Source: Leishmania donovani
Lineage: Eukaryota; Euglenozoa; Kinetoplastea; Trypanosomatida; Trypanosomatidae
Length of the DNA: 64,000 nt
NCBI RefSeq assembly: GCF_000227135.1
Contig: NC_018249.1
Coordinates: 363,213 to 427,212, forward strand
Reading direction: 5' to 3'
Shown here: positions 58,601 to 64,000 of the stretch, piece after piece
How positions within the stretch are numbered: the stretch's first letter is position 1
How the letters are laid out: the number at the start of each line of letters is the position of its first letter
Translations under genes and position numbers: made by a program
Notes under the pieces: model-generated
The model's database searches: none
What the model was told of the DNA's origin: nothing
Seen by the model: only the letters and a program-made list of their open reading frames with translations

Positions 58601-60181
58601 GTAGCGGCACGGAGAAGGAAGCACACACGCAACGGTCACGACAGTCACGATTTCCTGGGCAGCAACGCCGACAACGGGCTGCGCTTGTCAAGGCCGTCAC
58701 AGCAGAGGCCTGAAGCGGCATTCATGGACGAAAACTGGCATGACCATCGAGATGTGTCGTTGGCGAGCACGGAAGCGCCCAGCAAGAGCAGCCTGTGCTA
58801 TTCCTTTATCTCCGAGAAGTTGATGCCGCGGCTGTCGCGGGCGGCCTTCTCGACTGTGGCCCCAGAAGCCTTCTTCGGCGGCGAGAACCTCCTCAACAAC
58901 AGCCCCGTAGACGTGCTGCCTGCAAGCCGTTGGCGCATCCTGTCGCCGAACCACTACTCCGAGACGGCAACCTTCTCGGAAGAGAGTATGAAGGACACGG
59001 ACTTTAGTGGTCGACACGGTGGCAAGGGCGACGGTAGCACGGCAGCACCCGCTGCTGCTGCAGCTGCAGCCTCGCCACTCATGAGTATACATGACAGGCC
59101 GCCATCTTTGCTCTTGATCACCGAATCCTCGGGCAGCGTCTACGACTACTGCGAAGGCCGTAGCAGCAGCGGAGGGAGCGCGACAGCGGTGGGGGGCCGA
59201 TGGGACAGCCTTGGTCGCGACGCCGCCAGTGATGGCTCTGGTGCTGGTACCAGCTATGACGGTGTCGGACACACCGGTACGTCGGTGTATGTTGAAGAGC
59301 TCGAACGGAGCAGCAGCAGCGCCCGCGGCAGCTCAGCGCACTTCGCTGACAGCGGGGACGTTGACGACGTTGAGTGGGCAAGTTCAGCGCGCGTCTCTGC
59401 CGGCAGCGTGCACGCCGCTAAACCCCCGTCGAAAAGCGTTCGGTTCAAGGCCACCGAGGCTAGGCGAGGCGAGGAGGACAAGGTCGATGTGGCGCACGAG
59501 CTGATGAACGTGCTGCGCGATTCGGCGTGCTTCCCTGATGGCGTCCCGGTCGGCGTCTCCCTCGCCTACGTGCGCATCGGCAACGAACTCTACGCCATCA
59601 CGGAGGTCGTGGACCGCACCTTCCTGCAGTACCGCGAGGAGCGCGTCATACAGTCTCGCAAGTCTCGCGAGGAAGGCGGCAGCTGCAGTGCAGGCGATGG
59701 CGACGATGATTCGCTCACATCGCTCTCCGACAGTGCCGAGGATGCTCAGGCAGACAGCTCGTTCTCTTACTCGTCCGTAAGCAACTCGTCTTTTGCGCTG
59801 GGCACCTCCTTCAAGACGCTAGACGCCGCCCTGGAAGCCATCCAGGAGCAGCATAAAGTTGCAGCGCAGCAACAATACCGTCGGCTGCATCGCCGCCGTG
59901 CTGTCTCGACAAGCAACTTTGGCGACCTGTCCTATTCCCTCGCCGGCTCTGCGCCGCTGCGGCCAGGCATGCGGCGGCAAGAGGTGCACATGTGCTGGCG
60001 GTGCCTCAGTGCCGAGGCGGCCGTAATCTTCGTTCCCTGCGGCCACTACGCGGTCTGTGAAGCGTGTGCAGAGGTGCTGGCGGACTGCTGCCTGTGTCGC
60101 ACACCGATCCTGTCGAGTGTGGTGCTGCTGGAGCACCACAACTCTCAACAAGCGCAGCAGCAGCCGTCGAAGCAGAAGTGA
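52676..60181 (+). CDS. Giant membrane-anchored RING-finger protein
   Basis: A 2501-residue protein. Residues 6-34 include a strong hydrophobic segment (TLCLTSFVLFGLWIVAHAV), a likely signal anchor, followed by a short conserved-looking stretch (TYIFTIPFVPLITRLFHE). Most of the rest is Ser/Ala/Arg/Pro low complexity, with islands that look folded, for example LRIVYVIGADRATLLRSLTL near 1060 and GVSLAYVRIGNELYAITEVV near 2290. The C-terminus carries a C3HC4 RING: C2440, C2443, C2455, H2457, C2461, C2464, C2471 and C2474. Its PCGHYAVCEAC core is typical of the MUL1/IAP class of E3 ubiquitin ligases. An Arg/His/Ser/Lys-rich basic stretch lies at about 1750-1830. The plausible role is a membrane-bound E3 ligase facing the cytosol; membrane and substrates are unknown. 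ATG 52676 is the first in frame; the frame upstream begins with GTG. Confidence 0.85.
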   Translation: MEFDALLNTLCLTSFVLFGLWIVAHAVQVVELHFVMQAYTHHKTYIFTIPFVPLITRLFHEMALPQFLASEAIQRGELPPAMRTHGRRTPAAVPVEYVDAGGAPSLSTLTNFHAVSSASLPPPSPSTLSTVLNKSSANTPTDSLRRRAGRTKKEGKRKRAGDGVDRESAQHQEEPRQQGSVAVSILDPNLAAASDLEFPSSPNPAWWTPQLEGRCLVFGLRLPFELLPASRSAPQASAFGNAEARGVGGSSSTGNWPGSGSGATTRQPTVNLQLKQYQLTPASLVASAAAPSPALHHHTVLSSNAELQTQVAVEQQLSVAPVRVYTRAALSRARISTSVVPSPRQCYSSPDASSPSRYTWPGASPLARTPSPHLDFDSIKYAYTQYYQRLLETAVAEQTAIAHRAHKDRKSAKSAQRIAAMLMHYLKYSRIDDNVEDDVNDGDAEGRARVGGGSGSGVDTSLAASSKRRAAATPRVTAGHDNAGVFRSRSKRRRRARSGKNRGGVGVGAADRPQRSCGPWIPVLGYSAGHHSDEYDAVGRDRDLVSSALSGHSLYHTAAPMPPSQLLLAQQSSLKSLSSPSLMQPSQTAVVPPPLPPVYELRRGINKRRRRAETPSIADSAVEALEGLVERVRLAQTLRPRYQSLLCTVRFAAERFIVRRGASEPPTWTPLQTAAAAGVACSGPSSSATDGRGAAKPKTRCSSSSSSLSTHRLHLHRRYGSTSSDNATAVRSPLASRDASASAFGAQGSWSVFGYSDNSVDRRSSGARAPAALSSQISSDFAGGQFPGDTRSLSLLELRPSPLTAIPAESRIDNRNSSSLHSHRSDSPPPALPLPNSIVTTPTNVCAEFAATRAIPSSSAVSSGSGSTSAANAAIQFLRASRLRENNIRAVIAAGAGISAVGPSSLSSTLDPSPATSLSSSSFYSAVAAPPATRAPREVRSPHRCAVEADFSMSDEGALPLSRGVATTGSESMSLPADNGDASGKEVQRVGAAVAAAGAVRAQMDEVMVQQKPSRAKDAASRPLQQQRHPQPASSSSEEAPQRGAASATSPSLQPRSTDLRIVYVIGADRATLLRSLTLDATRSFAAGTRNFLCFFTRKDERRAQRRYMEQLDRQNRAASQLLALHETPADASRPREQRDRKNTAIGHVHASSATPLCNSAEETLLSAGVTAAWRSVPGPPWNVRATSWHDVNPSSGGSRMCGPGSVDGGFGDAGTVSQQPRATRPSKTTFFNVAGADLLALAATPTDSAPATVTAPSAHQCGDSFLSMMQSLENSFRSVLELSHAAHPGTAEVAAASAAPDSRSSSAPVFATTPSLSMAQPTPTAPAPSAPLAACCDEEAARGAEAEGTLAAHSQSSSLLSHDSEKPSNTVSVSVRPFLTFASLQGTNDDSAGCAHAERRSSVGEEDSRALLPRQGATETTAPPPLPSYTEVSEPLHLKTIIASNPKAGGQGILGHGATDAATTTNPVADADVRPLCLASNSEESAAAGHKHVDVAPPTVSNTASPIPAASAAPNKDSKESEKRAPAATAKRDSEAAVIDSVSAHDVRQYLATVGVTLPQQVYLLRDAGALTPLQQLQRSLAASSHHASVPTSRRDPSARTTGTDAPTAAVPSTVGSTAAHHRALLSASAAAVLSRGATRVLEGQVEVAELSLDVLRRQISPFMPLEPPPLSDSDGDDGAESSMSGSGSDASGARETSESYSCSSGASDDDDGKVVVREDAAGARRSSPFRRRGKPPQKSRTTAAANHHVGHSSKNCGPAQRSGKASRPQRAHSRRRHQQHSRSSRGHGRSSARSSLKHRRRQHERRRKRHLARWNRHIQHQRAAANKAGNIPVAAGVLFFTAPPTLPAALARQQRQLLLEELESGERGRLLVPDWALSGSEVAAPATGANDDARQDVQLAPSPSPHDVRSPPRSICVTLIYTATAEQVAQALVRAAEVAAAASKNQSAACDAADGWGHRNGDTASRGRRRSPTVAARRRKHTRNGHDSHDFLGSNADNGLRLSRPSQQRPEAAFMDENWHDHRDVSLASTEAPSKSSLCYSFISEKLMPRLSRAAFSTVAPEAFFGGENLLNNSPVDVLPASRWRILSPNHYSETATFSEESMKDTDFSGRHGGKGDGSTAAPAAAAAAASPLMSIHDRPPSLLLITESSGSVYDYCEGRSSSGGSATAVGGRWDSLGRDAASDGSGAGTSYDGVGHTGTSVYVEELERSSSSARGSSAHFADSGDVDDVEWASSARVSAGSVHAAKPPSKSVRFKATEARRGEEDKVDVAHELMNVLRDSACFPDGVPVGVSLAYVRIGNELYAITEVVDRTFLQYREERVIQSRKSREEGGSCSAGDGDDDSLTSLSDSAEDAQADSSFSYSSVSNSSFALGTSFKTLDAALEAIQEQHKVAAQQQYRRLHRRRAVSTSNFGDLSYSLAGSAPLRPGMRRQEVHMCWRCLSAEAAVIFVPCGHYAVCEACAEVLADCCLCRTPILSSVVLLEHHNSQQAQQQPSKQK
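59990..60109 (+). other. C-terminal RING domain of the giant protein
   Basis: This segment encodes the eight zinc ligands in the spacing C-x2-C-x11-C-x-H-x3-C-x2-C-x6-C-x2-C. All ligands are present, so the RING is probably functional. Confidence 0.88.
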
Positions 60182-60513
60182 GACCAGAGCCGAGAGCACA
60201 CCACCACCACCACGAACGCGAGTCGCGCAGGGATGTGTCGAGCCTTGTGCTGGCACAAGGAAGGGCGAAGGGGAGAGCAGAGGTTTGAAGACGCGATATC
60301 ATAGCGCGTGCGCACGCAGTAAGCGTCTGTGGCAGAGCTCAGGTGTCCGATCCTGTTGGTCACCCGCAAGCACCTTCGCAGTTTTCGGGCCTTTTGAAAA
60401 GAGGGGGCTGATGCGTCTGTCAACGCCTCCGCGGCGCGCCCTCACGCATACACCGTGTGGGCCCCTCTTCCCCGCTCTCGCTTCTGGCCTACTCCGCGCG
60501 GTCTGTGTGTGTG

Positions 60514-60564
60514 GTGTGTGTGTGTGTGTGTGTGTGTGTGCTTGTGTGTCTGTCTGTCTGTCTG
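60514..60564 (+). repeat. (TG)n and (TCTG)4 microsatellites
   Basis: A TG run at 60514-60540 is followed, after eight bases, by four TCTG units at 60549-60564. Confidence 0.88.
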
Positions 60565-61650
60565 CGTGTGCGTGGTTGCCCGGGTGTGAGGCGCTCGCGC
60601 GCACATCAACACGTGGCCTCCATCACCTCTCTCGTCTTGGACATCTCGCTCATCTCTCTGTTCTCCACCCACCTTTCATGCTTTGCCTCTGCAGCTCGTT
60701 CGCGTTTTGGGGTGTCCATCGACGACCGCGTGCACATTCCGCATGCGCGATGAGTGTCGCAGTCGCTACGCTCGTGCACTGGTGGGCTGCCTCCCACACA
60801 CAAACACACCTCGAGACGCGCACTAACGCGGGCTCGACCCACCAGCACACGCACCCAAGCGTACTTCCGTATCCCTAGCCACTGTCTGTCTGTTGCGCCG
60901 TTCGCTGTTGAACAAACCGCTCGCACCGGGCCAACAGTCACGAAAGACAAGCGGGAAGCGCTCGCACAATAGACAAGCAAAACAGAGAACGAGAGCCGCG
61001 ACTGCTGCGAGCAAGTCTGACCACATATCGCGGATCAGGACACACCACGGTACGTCCACTACTTCTCAAGGTGCCTGCACACGCAAACGTGTGCGCGCCT
61101 CACCATCTATGCGGTCTACCCCCTCCCTCTGACCCAGTGGTGTCTCGTGCGTTGCTCTTTGCAACGTGTTCCCTTTCTTTCCCTCCCTCCCTCTCTTTCT
61201 CTGTTGGTGGCAGCGCTTCTTCTGCTGCCACACTCGCTCTCGTACAAGCTCGCCCTCCCCCTTCCCCTTAAGCTGCCTTAGGTGGAGTCCACAGCGTGCG
61301 AGGAGAGTGGTCAACGCCCTCGTGTGCGTGTGTGTGTGTTTACCCCTCGCTCTAGCGCGTTTTCTTCGTATTGGTGTGCGCGTTGGTGCGCGCACGTTTT
61401 TGTGCTTTTCCTTCTCAGTCTGCCTGCCTGCCTCCTCGATCTTGGTGTGTGCATCATCTCCGTCGCGTCGGCGTTAGCCCACTCCCCAGAGTTGATCGCC
61501 ACACGCACACTCGGTGCCACGGTGCGTGTGTTGGTACGAGCTGGACTTGTTTTATAGCTGTGTGTAGTTGCTCGTTGGAACGCTTTGTGATGGGTGTTAT
61601 CTGTGTCCTTGTCGGTGTCTGGCGCTGTTGATTGATCCGCATCATACTCC

Positions 61651-61731
61651 CCACCCACACACCCACCCCACCTTACCTCACCCCACTCCACCTCTCCCTC
61701 ACCTCACGCCCTCCCCTCCCCCTTCTCTTAG
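61651..61731 (+). promoter_or_regulatory. Candidate spliced-leader acceptor, dynein gene
   Basis: About 80 bases composed almost entirely of C, T and A end in CTTCTCTTAG, with AG at 61730-61731. This is the strongest polypyrimidine signal in the spacer, about 210 bases before the ATG at 61945. Confidence 0.55.
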
Positions 61732-61944
61732 GAGTGGGGAAGGCGTTACACACGCGCGCGCATACACACATTACGCACACCGCGTAGGATACGTAGCGTG
61801 CAGGGCAGAGCAGGGGGGAGGGGGCAGTATAGAGAACGAGGTCAAGCGCACACGCGCACACTTTGGTCGACGTGGAGCTTTTCTTCTCGTTGTGGCCGTG
61901 AGCGTGTGCCCCTGCCTCGACTTCCGCGCTGCCTGTTGCCCACG

Positions 61945-64000
61945 ATGTTCCCCTTCGATGACGATGTCGTGCAGTTCATTGTGTTGCTCACACAGCACGG
62001 CACCGTGGAGAAGGTCCGCGCAGCCATTGCGCAGAGTGCCGATGCGATGGACTTTGCCTCGCCTCCCGCGTCGCCGGAGGGTGTGATGCACCTGGCCGCC
62101 GGGCAGCGACGGAACATCGGAGAGCGCGGCCGCGGTGACGATGGCGAAACGGGCGTCGTTTCGAAAACGGCCCTCCTCGGCGCGCACGTTCCGTTCATCG
62201 CCGTCTGCGAGATCGCAGACGACCGTGCGGCCGCTGACGGGTCGCAGATCATCGCAACAGCGGACCCGGCGACCTTCTTCCGAAGCGTCTCCTGCATGGA
62301 GGACGCCACGCCGGAGGAAGCGGTGAGCCTCGGTGCGACTGCGCGCGGCGGCACCGGCGCCCGTCGCAGCACAGGAGGTGGTGCGGGTGACGACAGCTTC
62401 CCGAGCGCACGACATAAGGCGAAGGCCCTGAGTTGCATTCTTCTCGAGCGACGCGACCCTCATGGCGTCGGAGGCGGCACAACTGGTGGTGGTGGCGCTC
62501 GCGCGCTCTCTGTGCGCGACCTATACATCCAGTCCATGGACCTGCAGCGCCCCCTGGATACCCTGCAGTCCATCTTGCGCAACATCTACGACCCCATGCT
62601 GCGCTCCCACAAGACTCAGTCCGCGTTGCGTACGCACGTGCAGGACCTCCTCTCCAGCATCTGCTCGATGCACAACGTGCTGCCGGAAATCGACGTCACC
62701 CGCTACGTGCACGAGGACCTCCTGCAGTTGTGCGACGCGAACCCTCTGCTTGATGTGCCGCAGCTTATCGACCGGCTTGGCGAGGTGGCCAAGGACCCCA
62801 GCTTCATCCGTCGCGTGCTGCAGGTGCGCAACCGCTGCAAAGAGGCGCTCTCGATGGAGCCGCTTCTGTCCGGGAAGCTGGAAGAGGAAGAGCTGGCGAA
62901 GGAACTGCAGAGCACCAACAGCAAAACCATTGGTTCCCCAGCGGTGGGCCCGACGAGTCTCCCGAGTGGTTTGTCGGGTGCTCATTCGCAGCCCAGCGCC
63001 TCCGCTGCGCCTGGCAAAGGCGCAGCGGCCGGCATCGCGTATGACGGCGACGGCGGCGACGACAGCGCGCAGGTTGTGCAGGAGCGCATCGTGTACTGGC
63101 GATGCGTGCACGCGTGGATGGAGGACGTCCTGCGGCAATTGCGTGGGCGTGAGTGGCGGCTGGTGCACCGACTCCTTGCCCAGCGGGTAGAAACGGACTA
63201 CGTCGGCGAGTACGTTGGCTACTTGAAGCTGGTGCAGGAGTACATCACCTTCCTCAACACGATTCCGGAGAAGCGGCTTGCCAATGTGCAGGACATGAAA
63301 GAGTTCAACGACGTGGCGGACGAGATCATCGTGGCGGCGACGCAGCCGACACGATTTGCGGCGCGGCTGCAGCTGAGCCTACTCACGTCGCTCGTGTGGC
63401 AGATCTCGTCGCGATGGGTCAGCGTGATGGAGACGCAGCAGGTGCTTCGCCTCGACGAAGACCCCGACGCCGCCCCAGTCGCAGCGGCCGGTGACGCGAA
63501 TGAGACTCAGCACAGAGCCGACGTAACTGCAGGAGTCCATGCTGATCCGTTCGTGCCCCTGCAGATACTGCGCATCGCCATACACTCGCTACGCACGCTG
63601 CAGGCCCGGTACGTGGAGCACAGCACTCAGCTACGGCACCAGATCCGCGTGGTGCGCAACCCTCGCGAGCACGTAGAGCACCCGCGTGTGGAAGCGCTGC
63701 TCGCGCGCTGCCTCGCGGTACGGGACCTGATCGAAGAACACCTCCTCCTCATGCGGCAGCTTGGCGTCGTGTTCTCTACCAAGATACGCCTGCAGTTTGC
63801 CAAGGCCAAGCGTGACGCAGTGACGGCAATGGGAGCTGCAGCTGCGCAGCAGCAGCCAGGTGAGGAGTATGCACTGGTGATGCAGGACGCCTTCAACGAG
63901 TGTGTGCGCGCCGTGTGCGGGTGGGCGGACGATGCGGAAGACCTGCAGCGGTCGCGCAAGGGCAGCGTCGGCGAATCTGCGGCGTCCTCTGGCAGCCCGC
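61945..64000 (+). CDS. Cytoplasmic dynein heavy chain, N-terminal part (runs off window)
   Basis: An open frame from ATG 61945 (MFPFDDDVVQFIVLLTQHG) to the window end, 685 complete codons with no stop. The order of blocks follows the tail of cytoplasmic dynein-1 heavy chain. A block LDTLQSILRNIYDPML (about 198-213) precedes LPEIDVTRYVHEDLL and AKDPSFIRRVLQVRNRCKEAL (about 276-296), matching the vertebrate IPEISLPIHP / EDPTFLNQL region. Then comes VVQERIVYWRCVHAWMEDVL (about 375-394, the family's QEISFWLNLERAL position) and a long helical stretch. These belong to the N-terminal dimerisation and DHC_N1 region that binds intermediate chains; motor, stalk and AAA domains would lie beyond the window. 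The Gly/Ala/Ser inserts (145-180, 315-370) are lineage additions. An axonemal or IFT dynein is less likely but not excluded. Confidence 0.7.
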   Translation, partial: MFPFDDDVVQFIVLLTQHGTVEKVRAAIAQSADAMDFASPPASPEGVMHLAAGQRRNIGERGRGDDGETGVVSKTALLGAHVPFIAVCEIADDRAAADGSQIIATADPATFFRSVSCMEDATPEEAVSLGATARGGTGARRSTGGGAGDDSFPSARHKAKALSCILLERRDPHGVGGGTTGGGGARALSVRDLYIQSMDLQRPLDTLQSILRNIYDPMLRSHKTQSALRTHVQDLLSSICSMHNVLPEIDVTRYVHEDLLQLCDANPLLDVPQLIDRLGEVAKDPSFIRRVLQVRNRCKEALSMEPLLSGKLEEEELAKELQSTNSKTIGSPAVGPTSLPSGLSGAHSQPSASAAPGKGAAAGIAYDGDGGDDSAQVVQERIVYWRCVHAWMEDVLRQLRGREWRLVHRLLAQRVETDYVGEYVGYLKLVQEYITFLNTIPEKRLANVQDMKEFNDVADEIIVAATQPTRFAARLQLSLLTSLVWQISSRWVSVMETQQVLRLDEDPDAAPVAAAGDANETQHRADVTAGVHADPFVPLQILRIAIHSLRTLQARYVEHSTQLRHQIRVVRNPREHVEHPRVEALLARCLAVRDLIEEHLLLMRQLGVVFSTKIRLQFAKAKRDAVTAMGAAAAQQQPGEEYALVMQDAFNECVRAVCGWADDAEDLQRSRKGSVGESAASSGSP

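Larger units (their letters stand above)
60182..61944 (+). other. Spacer upstream of the dynein heavy chain gene
   Basis: No supported gene in 1.8 kb. It contains a TG run (60514-60540) and four TCTG units (60549-60564), CT-rich blocks at 61170-61205 and 61245-61270, and a long C/T/A tract (61651-61729) ending in TTAG. Confidence 0.55.

Overview
The window looks like nuclear chromosome sequence from a trypanosomatid, most likely Leishmania or a close relative. All of the convincing genes lie on the + strand, head to tail, with no introns. They are separated by 0.6-2.3 kb spacers rich in pyrimidine tracts, TG/CA microsatellites and homopolymers, as expected for part of one polycistronic unit processed by spliced-leader trans-splicing. 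Coding regions have strongly GC-biased third positions and long Ala/Ser/Pro/Thr/Gln low-complexity inserts, which is typical of Leishmania. The species and chromosome cannot be fixed from the sequence alone. No tRNA, rRNA, CRISPR, insertion sequence or strand switch was seen.

Layout, left to right: an NPR2/NPRL2-like GATOR1 subunit (702-6542); a possible 66-residue single-span membrane protein (7338-7538); a WD40 protein (8835-11603); a 1215-residue protein with a mitochondrial-type N-terminus (12706-16353); a 587-residue candidate mitochondrial outer-membrane beta-barrel ending in a textbook beta-signal (17734-19497); an SLC35B1/HUT1-type nucleotide-sugar transporter with a KKxx tail (21685-23436); a broken gene with two poly-C frame shifts and one in-frame stop (25308-27115); a Kelch plus tandem-BTB protein (27688-31416); a coiled-coil protein (33062-35098); a major facilitator transporter (36497-39394); the core spliceosomal protein SmD1 (41171-41482); a proline-rich protein interrupted by an assembly gap (42750-45142); a small multi-span membrane protein (46180-46938); a CRAL-TRIO/Sec14 protein with a C-terminal CaaX box (48231-50378); a 2501-residue membrane-anchored RING protein (52676-60181); and the start of a cytoplasmic dynein heavy chain that runs off the window (61945 onward).

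The genes are functionally mixed (nutrient signalling, membrane transport, splicing, lipid transfer, ubiquitin ligation, motor transport), as is normal for a trypanosomatid transcription unit. I therefore do not infer an operon-like pathway. Several neighbours are plausibly organelle or membrane proteins. The points most worth a second look are a perfect 23-bp inverted repeat 3' of the NPR2 gene, the beta-barrel candidate, the decaying gene at 25.3-27.1 kb, the frame-inconsistent gap in the poly-proline repeat, and the giant RING protein. Many genes have in-frame upstream extensions that begin with GTG or lie upstream of the best splice acceptor; I trimmed these to the first suitable ATG downstream.
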